Source: Streptomyces griseiscabiei
GTDB lineage: Bacteria > Actinomycetota > Actinomycetes > Streptomycetales > Streptomycetaceae
Reading direction: 5' to 3'
Assembly (NCBI RefSeq): GCF_020010925.1
Contig: NZ_JAGJBZ010000003.1
Span: 434,001-498,000, forward strand
Length of the DNA: 64,000 nucleotides
Shown here: positions 41,622 to 50,960 of the stretch, piece by piece
Layout of the letters: each line of letters starts with the position of its first letter
How positions within the stretch are numbered: position 1 is the stretch's first letter
The notes under the pieces: model-generated
The model's input: only the letters and a program-made list of their open reading frames with translations
The model's database searches: none
What the model was told of the DNA's origin: nothing
Made by a program: the position numbers and the translations under genes

Positions 41622-42821
41622 GTGAACGTGCTGGACATCCTGTTGCTGGTAGCCGCCGTCTGGTTCGCGATCGTGGGCTACCGACAGGGCTTCGTCGTCG
41701 GCATCCTCTCGGTGATCGGCTTCCTCGGCGGCGGTCTCGTCGCGGTCTACGCCCTGCCCGTCATCTGGGACTGGATGACCGACAACTCCGAGGTCAGCAC
41801 GGCCGCCGCGGTCGTCGCGGTGGTCATCGTGATCGTCTGCGCCTCGATCGGCCAGGCCCTGACCACCCACCTCGGCAACAAACTGCGCCGGTACATCACC
41901 TGGTCCCCGGCCCGCGCCCTGGACGCCACCGGCGGCGCCCTCGTCAACGTCGTCGCCATGCTCCTGGTCGCCTGGCTGATCGGTTCCGCACTCGCCGGGA
42001 CGACCCTGCCGACGCTCGGCAAGGAGGTCCGCAACTCCAAGGTGCTGCAGGGCGTGGCGGGAGCCCTGCCCACCCAGGCCGACACCTGGTTCGCGGACTT
42101 CTCCTCGGTCCTCACACAGAACGGCTTCCCACAGGTCTTCAGCCCGTTCTCCAACGAGCCGATCACCGAGGTCCAGCCCCCCGACCCGGCGCTCGCGAGC
42201 AGCCCGGTGGCCCAGCGCGCCAAGCGTTCCATCGTCAAGGTCATGGGCACCGCCCAGAGTTGCGGCAAGGTCCTCGAAGGCACCGGCTTCGTCTTCGGCG
42301 AGCGCCGGGTCATGACCAACGCCCACGTGGTCGGCGGCGTCGACGAGCCCACCGTCCAGATCGGCGGCGAGGGCCGCAAGTACGACGCCAAGGTCGTCCT
42401 CTACGACTGGGAGCGCGACATCGCCGTCCTGGACGTACCGGGCCTGAAGGCACCCGTGCTGAAGTTCACCACCGAGGATGCGGCCAGCAGCGACGACGCC
42501 ATCGTCGCCGGCTTCCCGGAGAACGGCGCGTACGACATCCGCCCCGCGCGCGTGCGTGGTCGCATCACGGCCAACGGCGCCGACATCTACAAGCGCGGCA
42601 CCGTCCACCGCGACGTCTACTCGCTCTACGCGACCGTCCGCCAGGGCAACTCCGGCGGCCCGCTGCTCACACCCGAGGGCAAGGTCTACGGCGTGGTCTT
42701 CGCCAAGTCCCTCGACGACCCGGACACGGGGTACGCCCTCACCGCGGACGAGGTCGAGGAGGACATCGCCAAGGGCCGTACGGCCAACCAGCAGGTGGAC
42801 AGCGACAGCTGCGCCCTCTGA
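41622..42821 (+). CDS. MarP-like membrane serine protease (CvpA + trypsin domains)
   Basis: The 399-residue protein has four N-terminal membrane segments of the CvpA/colicin V type (VLDILLLVAAVWFAIVGYRQ and following). A trypsin-like domain follows with the triad His235 (NAHVVGG), Asp266 (ERDIAVLD) and Ser344 (GNSGGPL). It resembles mycobacterial MarP, which protects cells from acid and oxidative stress in the periplasm. GTG 41622 is the start. Confidence 0.93.
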   Translation: MNVLDILLLVAAVWFAIVGYRQGFVVGILSVIGFLGGGLVAVYALPVIWDWMTDNSEVSTAAAVVAVVIVIVCASIGQALTTHLGNKLRRYITWSPARALDATGGALVNVVAMLLVAWLIGSALAGTTLPTLGKEVRNSKVLQGVAGALPTQADTWFADFSSVLTQNGFPQVFSPFSNEPITEVQPPDPALASSPVAQRAKRSIVKVMGTAQSCGKVLEGTGFVFGERRVMTNAHVVGGVDEPTVQIGGEGRKYDAKVVLYDWERDIAVLDVPGLKAPVLKFTTEDAASSDDAIVAGFPENGAYDIRPARVRGRITANGADIYKRGTVHRDVYSLYATVRQGNSGGPLLTPEGKVYGVVFAKSLDDPDTGYALTADEVEEDIAKGRTANQQVDSDSCAL

Positions 42822-42872
42822 GGCCGGGCGGGCCGGTGCGGTGGAGATCCCGTGCGCGTCGCCCCGTACGGG

Positions 42873-43052
42873 TCAGGGGCGAGGATGGCGCAGCCGGGCC
42901 GAGACCCAGCGGGCACGGCGGCGCAGGATGCGCGGAATGCCCAGCCGGGGATCCGTCCCCTGCAGCTGCGGGGCGCCCCTCTGGTGGGAGCTCAGGCCCG
43001 CGGCCGAGCGGCGGTTGCGTGCTGCGTCACTGTAGTCGTGCGTCCAGCCCAT
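42873..43052 (-). CDS. small basic protein, 59 residues, conserved-looking
   Basis: The reading from ATG 43052 is MGWTHDYSDAARNRRSAAGL, SSHQRGAPQLQGTDPRLGIP, ending with RILRRRARWVSARLRHPRP. Composition and order look like a genuine small Streptomyces protein, which I recall from other genomes. GGGG upstream may serve as Shine-Dalgarno. It fills what otherwise would be a 359-base gap between the MarP-like and hydrolase genes. Function unknown; the C-terminus is very basic and could bind nucleic acid or membrane. Confidence 0.65.
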   Translation of the reverse strand: MGWTHDYSDAARNRRSAAGLSSHQRGAPQLQGTDPRLGIPRILRRRARWVSARLRHPRP

Positions 43053-43180
43053 ACCCCGACGTGTGCCCCCGCCCCAAGGTCGATAACCGCCCCCACGCCC
43101 CCCAATTGGCCTATGCGCCGGGCAAGTGGCTGTTCGGGGAACAGGTGTTCACGTCCGGATAGCGGGCGGCCCGGCCGGAC

Positions 43181-44143
43181 TCACCGGTCGGGCTCGGGGT
43201 CCTTCAGCCAGTTGATGAGTTCGGCGGAGAACGCCACCGGGTCCTCCTCGTGCGGGAAGTGTCCCAGACCGTCGAACAGCCGCCAACGGTACGGCGCTTC
43301 GACGTACTCCCCGGACCCCGCCGCGCTGCGGGTGCGCATCACCGGGTCGAGCGAACCGTGCAGGTGGAGGGTGGGCACCCGGACCGGCCGCTTCATCCGG
43401 CGGTTGAACTGGATGCCGTCCGGGCGGGCCATCGACCGCACCATCCACCGGTACGGCTCGATCGAGCAGTGGGCCGTCGACGGGATGCACATGGCCCGCC
43501 GGTAGGCCTCCACGGCCTCGTCGTCGGGCAGCCGCGGCCCCGACCAGTCCCGCAGGAGCCGCCCGACGAGGGCGCCGTCGTCGGCGGTGAGCTGCCGCTC
43601 GGGGATCCAGGGCCGCTGGAACCCCCAGATGTAGGAGCCCGCCGAGGTCTGCTTGACGTCGGAGAGCATCGCCGAGCGCCAGCGCCGCGGGTGCGGCATC
43701 GAGGAGACCGCGAGCCGCCGTACGAGCTTCGGGCGCATCACGGCCGCCGTCCACGCCAGATAGCCGCCCAGGTCGTGGCCGACCAGCGCGGCATCGGGCT
43801 CGCCGAGGGACCGTACGACCCCGGTGATGTCGAGGGCGAGGTTCGCGGGGTCGTACCCCCGGGGCGTGCGGTCGCTGCCGCCCACCCCGCGCAGGTCCAT
43901 CGCCACGGCCCGGAACCCCGCGTCGGCGAGGGCGACCAGTTGGTGCCGCCAGGTCCACCAGAACTGCGGGAAGCCGTGCAGCAGCAGCACCAGCGGCCCG
44001 TCGCCCGCCTCGGCGATGTGGAAGCGCGCGCCGTTGGCGGCCACGTCCCGGTGGATCAGCTCCTTGGCGCCGGGCACGTCGAGCCGTACGGGAGACGCGG
44101 GCTGATTCGAGGGGGCGGCCGGGGTGGTCGCGGGGTCGGTCAT
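43181..44143 (-). CDS. alpha/beta hydrolase, epoxide hydrolase-like
   Basis: The 320-residue enzyme has the oxyanion motif LLHGFPQFWW, the nucleophile elbow GHDLGGYLAW with Asp as nucleophile, and the final histidine in LGHFPHEEDP. Asp at the elbow and HGFP place it with epoxide hydrolases and dehalogenases. ATG 44143 overlaps the stop of the holin-like gene (ATGA). Confidence 0.9.
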   Translation of the reverse strand: MTDPATTPAAPSNQPASPVRLDVPGAKELIHRDVAANGARFHIAEAGDGPLVLLLHGFPQFWWTWRHQLVALADAGFRAVAMDLRGVGGSDRTPRGYDPANLALDITGVVRSLGEPDAALVGHDLGGYLAWTAAVMRPKLVRRLAVSSMPHPRRWRSAMLSDVKQTSAGSYIWGFQRPWIPERQLTADDGALVGRLLRDWSGPRLPDDEAVEAYRRAMCIPSTAHCSIEPYRWMVRSMARPDGIQFNRRMKRPVRVPTLHLHGSLDPVMRTRSAAGSGEYVEAPYRWRLFDGLGHFPHEEDPVAFSAELINWLKDPEPDR

Positions 44144-44619
44144 GACGTCGAGCGTGCCACAGCCTCGACGGCGTCGTCGGCCGGGGCGGGCCGACGGGGG
44201 TGCGGCTTGGCGTTCTGCAGCACGCCCGCCGTCTCCTTCATCGACGCGGCGACCTTCTGCGGACCCTGCCCCTTCTTGGCCTTCTTGGAGAAGACCACGC
44301 CGATGAGGGTCAGCACGAGGGCGACCACCACGTTCGCCGCGAACGACAGCAGGAAGCAGATCGCCAGGTTCCACTCGCTCCAGGTGCGGATGCCGTACGC
44401 CAGGGCGAAGCTCAGCATGGGCAGGGAGAAGATCAGCACCGCGCCGGCCGCGGTGAACGCCCCGCCGCCGATCACGCCTCGCTTGACGTCCTGCCTCAGC
44501 TGGGCCTTGGCCAGCGCGATCTCGTCGTGCACCAGCGCGGACATCTCGGCCGTCGCCGAGGCGAACAACTGGCCGACGCTGCGTTCGGCTCCGACCGGGC
44601 TGCCGTCGGGTGCGCTCAT
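44140..44619 (-). CDS. phage holin-family (Holin-X-like) membrane protein
   Basis: The 159-residue protein has an amphipathic start (VGQLFASATAEMSALVHDEI), ALAKAQLRQDVKRGVIGGGA, and two membrane segments (FTAAGAVLIFSLPMLSFALA, AICFLLSFAANVVVALVLTL). It fits the actinobacterial Holin-X family, which is chromosomal and not a lysis gene as far as known. It is coupled to the hydrolase gene. Confidence 0.88.
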   Translation of the reverse strand: MSAPDGSPVGAERSVGQLFASATAEMSALVHDEIALAKAQLRQDVKRGVIGGGAFTAAGAVLIFSLPMLSFALAYGIRTWSEWNLAICFLLSFAANVVVALVLTLIGVVFSKKAKKGQGPQKVAASMKETAGVLQNAKPHPRRPAPADDAVEAVARSTS

Positions 44620-44670
44620 CGGGGTCTCCCTCATATGCGTTTGTACGGTCCTGTCTGCGGTCCTGTCAGA

Positions 44671-46074
44671 TCATGCCGGACCGTCGTCGCCGTCGCCTGC
44701 CCCGCCCGCCACTTCGGCAAGCCTGCGATGCTCGGCGGCCTTACGTTCATGGATCGCGGCCATGCGCAGGTGGTACGCCGGGTCGTCCTGTTCGTAGACG
44801 TCGGGGACGCCGTCGAGGTCGTCGTCGCGCTCCTCGGCGGCCCACAGCGCCTGGTACTTGGCGTTCCGCAGCTTCAACAGGACGGTCGCCAGGACCGCCG
44901 CGACGAGCGACCCGGTGAGGACGGCCGCCTTGACGCCGTCGGTGAGCACCGGGTCGTCCTCGAAGGCGAGTTCGCCGATGAGCAGCGACACGGTGAAGCC
45001 GATGCCGGCCAGCGAGGCGACCGCGAAGACGTCCGGCCAGGCCAGTTCCTCGGAGAGCGTGGCCCGGGTGAAACGGGCGGTCAGCCAGGTCCCGCCGAAG
45101 ATGCCGACCGCCTTGCCGACGACCAGCCCGAGCACCACCCCGAGCGTCTCGGGCTGGGTGAACACTTTCTCCAGCGCACCGCCCGACACCGCGACGCCCG
45201 CGCTGAACAGGGCGAACAACGGCACGGCGAGACCGGCCGACAGGGGGCGCACAAGGTGCTCGATGTGCTCGCCGGGAGAGCGCTCCTCGCCTTCGCGCCG
45301 GGTGCAGCGCAGCATGAGCCCCATCGCGACACCCGCGATGGTGGCGTGCACGCCGCTGTTGTACATCAGCGCCCACACGACGAGCGCGAGCGGAACGTAC
45401 ACGAACCACCCGCGCACGCCCTTCCTCAGCAGCAGCCAGAAGACGGCGAGACCGGCGAACGCGCCGCCGAGCGCGGCGAAGTTCAGATCGTCGGTGAAGA
45501 ACACCGCGATGATCAGGATCGCGCACAGGTCGTCGACGACGGCGAGGGTGAGCAGAAAGGCCCGCAGCGCGTTCGGCAGGGAGGTGCCGATGACGGCGAG
45601 CACGGCCAGCGCGAAGGCGATGTCGGTCGCCGTGGGCACCGCCCAGCCGGCCAGGGAGCCGCCGCCGGTGAGGTTGGTGAGCGTGTACACGAGCGCCGGT
45701 ACGGCCATGCCGCACAGGGCCGCGACCACGGGCAGCGCGGCCGTCCTGGGGTCCTTCAGATCACCGGCGACCAGTTCGCGTTTGAGCTCGATTCCGGCGA
45801 CGAAGAAGAAGACCGCGAGCAGTCCGTCGGCCGCCCAGTGCGCCACGGACAGGTTCAGCCCCAGCGCCTCGGGGCCGAAGTGGAAGTCGCTGACGCTCTC
45901 GTAGCTGTCGTGCAGCGCGGGGACGTTGACCCAGACCAGCGCGGTGACGGCGGCCAGGAGCAGCAGACAGCCGCCGACGGTCTCCGTGCGCAGCGCGTCC
46001 GCCACGAAGGTCCGCTCGGGCAGTGAGAGCCGGCCGAGGACCTTGCGGGTGGGGGTGGTGCGGGACGCGGCCAC
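44671..46074 (-). CDS. nhaA: Na+/H+ antiporter NhaA
   Basis: The 467-residue protein has about eleven to twelve membrane segments. The NhaA signature residues are present: FFFVAGIELKRELVAGDL, AVPTATDIAFALAVLAVIG with the paired transport region, and LLTLAVVDDLCAILIIAVFF with the two ion-binding Asp. It expels sodium in exchange for protons. The C-terminus adds a charged cytoplasmic tail of about 60 residues. Confidence 0.95.
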   Translation of the reverse strand: MAASRTTPTRKVLGRLSLPERTFVADALRTETVGGCLLLLAAVTALVWVNVPALHDSYESVSDFHFGPEALGLNLSVAHWAADGLLAVFFFVAGIELKRELVAGDLKDPRTAALPVVAALCGMAVPALVYTLTNLTGGGSLAGWAVPTATDIAFALAVLAVIGTSLPNALRAFLLTLAVVDDLCAILIIAVFFTDDLNFAALGGAFAGLAVFWLLLRKGVRGWFVYVPLALVVWALMYNSGVHATIAGVAMGLMLRCTRREGEERSPGEHIEHLVRPLSAGLAVPLFALFSAGVAVSGGALEKVFTQPETLGVVLGLVVGKAVGIFGGTWLTARFTRATLSEELAWPDVFAVASLAGIGFTVSLLIGELAFEDDPVLTDGVKAAVLTGSLVAAVLATVLLKLRNAKYQALWAAEERDDDLDGVPDVYEQDDPAYHLRMAAIHERKAAEHRRLAEVAGGAGDGDDGPA

Positions 46075-46156
46075 GGTGGGGACCTCCGGTCGGTGGGCAG
46101 CACGGATCGCTCGCCGACCAGACTTCCCGGCACACCTGTTCTTCAGCTTAGTGAAA

Positions 46157-46187
46157 GGGCACCCGGCGCGCTTGTCGCAGGGTGCCC
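46157..46187 (-). terminator. candidate terminator of acetyl-CoA synthetase gene
   Basis: GGGCACCC (46157-46164) pairs with GGGTGCCC (46180-46187); the loop is 15 bases. It lies 22 bases beyond the stop of the minus-strand synthetase gene. Confidence 0.6.
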
Positions 46188-46208
46188 CTCGTGGTCGTAC
46201 GCGGCGCG

Positions 46209-48167
46209 TCAGTCCTCGCTGGGCGCCGCCGGCAGCTTGGCCTGGATCAGGTCCATCACCGTGGAGTCGGTGAGCGTCGTGACGTCACCGAGCTGCCGGT
46301 TCTCCGCGACGTCCCGCAGCAGCCGCCGCATGATCTTCCCGGAACGGGTCTTCGGCAGCTCCTGCACCGGCAGGACCCGCTTCGGCTTGGCGATCGGGCC
46401 GAGGGTGGCGCCGACGTGGTTGCGGAGGTCGGCGACGAGGTTCTCGTCCTCGGCGTTCGCCGTGCCGCGCAGGATCACGAACGCCACGATCGCCTGACCG
46501 GTGGTCTCGTCGGCCGCGCCGACCACGGCCGCCTCGGCGACGGACGGGTGCGAGACGAGCGCCGACTCCACCTCGGTCGTCGAGATGTTGTGGCCGGACA
46601 CGAGCATCACGTCGTCGACGCGTCCGAGGAGCCAGATGTCCCCGTCGTCGTCCTTCTTCGCCCCGTCACCGGCGAAGTACTTGCCCTCGAACCGGGACCA
46701 GTAGGTGTCGAGGAACCGCTGGTCGTCGCCCCAGATGGTGCGCAGCATCGACGGCCACGGCTCGGTGAGGACGAGATAGCCACCGCCGCCGTTCGGTACC
46801 TCGTTCGCCTCGTCGTCGACGACGGTCGCGGAGATGCCCGGCAGCGGTGTCTGCGCGGAGCCCGGCTTGGTGGACGTCACACCGGGCAGCGGCGAGATCA
46901 TCATCGCGCCGGTCTCGGTCTGCCACCAGGTGTCCACGATCGGCGTCGCGTCGCCCCCGATGTGCTTGCGGTACCAGATCCACGCCTCGGGGTTGATCGG
47001 CTCACCGACGGAACCGAGGACGCGCAGGGAGGACAGGTCGAACTTCGCGGGGATGTCGTCGCCCCACTTCATGAACGTACGGATGGCCGTGGGCGCCGTG
47101 TAGAGGATCGTCACCCCGTACTTCTGCACGATCTCCCAGAACCGCCCCTGGTGCGGGGTGTCCGGGGTGCCCTCGTACATCACCTGCGTCGCGCCGTTGG
47201 CCAGCGGCCCGTACACGATGTACGAGTGGCCGGTGACCCAGCCGACGTCGGCCGTGCACCAGTAGACGTCCGTCTCCGGCTTGAGGTCGAAGACGGAGTG
47301 GTGGGTGTACGAGGTCTGCGTCAGGTAGCCGCCGGAGGTGTGCAGGATGCCCTTGGGCTTCCCCGTGGTGCCGGACGTGTACAGGATGAACAGCGGGTGC
47401 TCGGCCCCGAAGGGCTGCGCGGTGTGCGCGCTGCTCTGCCGGTCCACGATCTCGTGCCACCACACGTCGCGTGAGTCGTCCCACGCGACGTCCTGGCCGG
47501 TGCGGCGGACGACGAGGACATGCTCGACGTTGCCCGCCTTGGCGACCGCCTCGTCCACGGCCGGCTTCAGCGCGGAGGGCTTGCCGCGGCGGTAGCCGCC
47601 GTCGGAGGTGATGACCACCTTCGCGTCCGCGTCCTGGATCCGGGTCGCGAGCGCGTCGGCGGAGAAACCGCCGAACACGACGGAGTGCGCGGCGCCGATC
47701 CGGGCGCAGGCGAGCATCGCCACGGCCGTCTCCGGGATCATCGGCATGTACACCGCGACCCGGTCGCCCGCCTGGACGCCCAGCTCCAGCAGGGCGTTCG
47801 CCGCCCTGCTCACCTCGTCCTTCAGCTGGGCGTAGGTGAGGGAGCGGCTGTCCCCGGGCTCGCCCTCGAAGTGGATGGCGACCCGGTCGCCGTTCCCGGC
47901 CTCGACATGCCGGTCCACGCAGTTGTACGCGACGTTCAACTCGCCGTCCGCGAACCACTTGGCGAACGGCGGGTTCGACCAGTCCAGCGTCTCGGTAGGC
48001 TTCTTGGCCCAGGTCAGCCGCCGGGCCTGAGCCGCCCAGAAGCCGAGCCTGTCCGCCCTGGCCCGTTCGTACGCCTCGGCCGTGACGTTGGCGTTCTCGG
48101 CCAGGTCAGCGGGCGGCGCGAAGCGACGCTCCTCCTTCAAGAGGTTGGCCAGGCTTTCGTTGCTCAC
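46209..48167 (-). CDS. acsA: acetyl-CoA synthetase
   Basis: The 652-residue enzyme, close to the usual length, starts at GTG 48167 after GGGAG. It has the adenylation motifs [13 protein letters not shown], the core [20 protein letters not shown], and the C-terminal lysine motif [15 protein letters not shown] whose Lys is normally controlled by acetylation. It makes acetyl-CoA from acetate, ATP and CoA. Confidence 0.97.
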   Translation of the reverse strand: MSNESLANLLKEERRFAPPADLAENANVTAEAYERARADRLGFWAAQARRLTWAKKPTETLDWSNPPFAKWFADGELNVAYNCVDRHVEAGNGDRVAIHFEGEPGDSRSLTYAQLKDEVSRAANALLELGVQAGDRVAVYMPMIPETAVAMLACARIGAAHSVVFGGFSADALATRIQDADAKVVITSDGGYRRGKPSALKPAVDEAVAKAGNVEHVLVVRRTGQDVAWDDSRDVWWHEIVDRQSSAHTAQPFGAEHPLFILYTSGTTGKPKGILHTSGGYLTQTSYTHHSVFDLKPETDVYWCTADVGWVTGHSYIVYGPLANGATQVMYEGTPDTPHQGRFWEIVQKYGVTILYTAPTAIRTFMKWGDDIPAKFDLSSLRVLGSVGEPINPEAWIWYRKHIGGDATPIVDTWWQTETGAMMISPLPGVTSTKPGSAQTPLPGISATVVDDEANEVPNGGGGYLVLTEPWPSMLRTIWGDDQRFLDTYWSRFEGKYFAGDGAKKDDDGDIWLLGRVDDVMLVSGHNISTTEVESALVSHPSVAEAAVVGAADETTGQAIVAFVILRGTANAEDENLVADLRNHVGATLGPIAKPKRVLPVQELPKTRSGKIMRRLLRDVAENRQLGDVTTLTDSTVMDLIQAKLPAAPSED

Positions 48168-48337
48168 GACATCTCCCTCGCGGTGCTTTGCCGGGGCGAC
48201 CGTTGTGTCCCAGCCCACAGCTCATCAGACCCGGACCCCCGATGACAAGGGCCTTCCTCTGATTGGTTTAGACCTGTGGGCGGGTGGCCGTGCGGCCGCG
48301 ACGCCACCCGTTCCCACGGACCGGAACGGAAATCGGT

Positions 48338-50740
48338 TCACGCGCGCGTGTCGTGCAGGACCGTCCCGGTCGGGTCGGGGTCGGGCTTGCCGCTCGTGCC
48401 GGTCGTGCCGGTCGTTCCGGCGACCTGGTCGAAGACTCCGCTCTCGGGTGCTGCCTCCGTGAGCAGATACGCCTGGGCCTCGCCCACGTGGAAGTACATC
48501 CCGTGCAGTTCGAGCGCGCCCGCGCGCAGGGCTCGGGCGACGGACTCGTGGGCTCTCAGATGCTCCAGCTGCTGGATGACGTTGGTCAGGCAGAGCTGTT
48601 CGATGGCGTCGGCCGGCTCGCGTCCGGCGAGGCGGGCCCAGGGGCGGTTCTTGTCGGTCGCCCGGTCCAGGCTGGGCCGGCCGTGCCGCAGCCAGCGCTT
48701 GAGCGGGGTCTGGGCGCCGTGCGGATCGGCCTTGAGCAGGGCCTGCATCGCACCGCAGCCGGAGTGCCCGCAGACCGTGATGGACCGGACGTTCAGCACC
48801 TCCACCGCGTACTCGATCGCCGCCGCCACCGAGTCGTCGCCGCTCTCCTCACCGGGCAGCGGCACGAGGTTGCCGACATTGCGGACGACGAAGAGGTCGC
48901 CGGGGCCGCTGGAGGTGATCATCGATGTGACCAGCCGGGAGTCGGCGCAGGTCAGGAAGAGCTGGGAGGGCTGCTGTCCCTCGCGCGCGAGGCGGGCCAG
49001 CTCCCCGCGCACCAGCGGGGCGGTGTTCCGCTGGAAGGCGCTGATGCCGCGCGCCAGCTGATGGCTGTTCGGGCCCTCGGCGGCTTCCTCCTCGGGTGTG
49101 CCCGCGGTCGGGGTGGCCGGGGCCTCGCACTGGTGGTTCCGCCAGGGCGTCCAGGGGCGGCAGCGGCAATTGGCCGCCGAGGCACCGGCGGGTTCGGAGA
49201 TACGGGTGCCCGCGCGGCCGGTGATCTCCACCGAGCCGCCGTGCGCGTGGTGCGCGTGCTGCCAGTCCTGCAGCGACTCGTACGCCGCGTGGTCCATGAA
49301 CGACCCGTCCAGCTCCACGACGACGGTGGCCCCCTGGGGGACCTGGTGCAGGGCGCGGCTGAGGCGGGGCACGGCCAGGAACGTCAACTGCCCTCGTACA
49401 TGGACGTGATGGACGCCCTCCCTCTCCTCATGGGTGATCCGGGTGCGGGTGAGCCGGTGCAGGGCGACACCGACGGCCACGGCGATGCCGAGCGCGACGC
49501 CTTCCAGGACGCCCAGGGCGACGACGCCGAGGGTGGTGACCGCGTAGACCAGCACTTCGCGGTGGCGGGTGACCGTGCGGATGTGGTGCAGGGAGACCAT
49601 CTGGACCCCGACGGCCATCACCAGGGCGGCGAGTGAGGCGAGGGGGATCAGCTCCAGGCAGGGGACCAGGAGCAGTGCGGCCGCCACCACCCAGACGCCG
49701 TGCAGCATCGTGGAGTTGCGGCTGATGGCGCCCGCGCGGACGTTGGCCGTGCTGCGGACGGCGACGCCGGCGATGGGCAGGCCGCCGAGGATGCCGGAGA
49801 CGACGTTGGCAGCGCCCTGGCCGCGCAGCTCGCGGTCGAGGTCCGAGCGCCGTACGTCGGTCCGGCCCGCCGCCAGCTTGTCCATGGCGACGGCGCCCAG
49901 GAGCGACTGCACGCTGCAGACCAGGGTGGTGGTGAGGACGGCGGCGGCCAGGCCGAGCACCGGTCCGTCGGGCACTCCCGCCAGGGCGTGGCTCCGCCAG
50001 GACGGCAGGTCGACCTTGGGCAGGCTCAGCGCCGCGAGCGAGGCGGTCGCCGTGGCGCCTGCGACGGCGACCAGGGCTGCCGGGATCGTGCGCAGCTGCC
50101 GGCCGAGGCGGCCGGGGAGCCGGGGCCAGGCGAGCAGCAGGACGAGGGTGAGGGCGCTCACGGAGACCGCGGCGGGATGCAGATGTGCCAACTGGGCGGG
50201 CAGGGCCCCGATGTTGGCGGCGACCGAACTCTGCGGGGTGCCGCCGAGCACGATGTGGAGCTGGGCGACGGCGATGGTGACGCCGATGCCGGCGAGCATG
50301 CCGTGCACGATCGCGGGGCTGACGGCCAGTGCCGAGCGGGCCACGCGCAGGTGGGCCAGGCCCAGTTGGGACAGGCCGGCGAAGACGGTGATGGCGCAGG
50401 TGGTGCGCCAGCCGTACTGGTGGATGAGGTCGGCGGTGACGACGGTGAGACCGGCCGCCGGACCACTGACCTGGAGGGGGGAGCCGCCCAGGCGGCCGGC
50501 GACGAGACCGCCGACGGCGGCGGCGACGAGGCCGGCCTGGAGCGGGGCGTCGGTGGCGAGGGCGATGCCCAGGGACAGGGGAAGGGCGATCAGGAAGACC
50601 GCGACGGAGGCGGACAGGTCGGCGGCCGAAATACGGAACCGGCGACGCGGCCCCTCCGGGGGGCTGTGCGGTCGGTGATCACGCTCCGTCCGGTTCGTCG
50701 GGTCCGGGTCGGTGGCGTGGGTGGGGACACAGGCGGACAT
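48338..50740 (-). CDS. SulP anion transporter fused to beta-carbonic anhydrase
   Basis: The 800-residue protein has a SulP transporter with ten or more membrane segments (about residues 40-430), a short STAS-like domain (about 445-515, VHVRGQLTFLAVPRLSRAL), and a beta-carbonic anhydrase domain (about 555-780). The zinc residues are Cys and Asp in TCADSR near residue 599 and His/Cys in CGHSGC near 660. It probably imports bicarbonate or a related anion and interconverts it with CO2 at the inner face. A linker rich in Cys, Pro and Ala joins the parts. Confidence 0.93.
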   Translation of the reverse strand: MSACVPTHATDPDPTNRTERDHRPHSPPEGPRRRFRISAADLSASVAVFLIALPLSLGIALATDAPLQAGLVAAAVGGLVAGRLGGSPLQVSGPAAGLTVVTADLIHQYGWRTTCAITVFAGLSQLGLAHLRVARSALAVSPAIVHGMLAGIGVTIAVAQLHIVLGGTPQSSVAANIGALPAQLAHLHPAAVSVSALTLVLLLAWPRLPGRLGRQLRTIPAALVAVAGATATASLAALSLPKVDLPSWRSHALAGVPDGPVLGLAAAVLTTTLVCSVQSLLGAVAMDKLAAGRTDVRRSDLDRELRGQGAANVVSGILGGLPIAGVAVRSTANVRAGAISRNSTMLHGVWVVAAALLLVPCLELIPLASLAALVMAVGVQMVSLHHIRTVTRHREVLVYAVTTLGVVALGVLEGVALGIAVAVGVALHRLTRTRITHEEREGVHHVHVRGQLTFLAVPRLSRALHQVPQGATVVVELDGSFMDHAAYESLQDWQHAHHAHGGSVEITGRAGTRISEPAGASAANCRCRPWTPWRNHQCEAPATPTAGTPEEEAAEGPNSHQLARGISAFQRNTAPLVRGELARLAREGQQPSQLFLTCADSRLVTSMITSSGPGDLFVVRNVGNLVPLPGEESGDDSVAAAIEYAVEVLNVRSITVCGHSGCGAMQALLKADPHGAQTPLKRWLRHGRPSLDRATDKNRPWARLAGREPADAIEQLCLTNVIQQLEHLRAHESVARALRAGALELHGMYFHVGEAQAYLLTEAAPESGVFDQVAGTTGTTGTSGKPDPDPTGTVLHDTRA

Positions 50741-50960
50741 GTTCTCCCGTCTCCGTTCAGCGGCGGGATTTTCTCAACACTCAGTAAACGAATCGTAATG
50801 CAGAGTAAAGGCTGCGCAAGAACATAAGCCGCAAATAGGTCATTAGATCACTCGTGGGAGTGAATGAAGCATTTCATCGGCTTGTCGTATTAATCATGAT
50901 CGGAACTCTGTGTGACCTTGGCGGCTCTGCCTCCGAGCGAAGGAAGAAGGTGGGCGGAAG

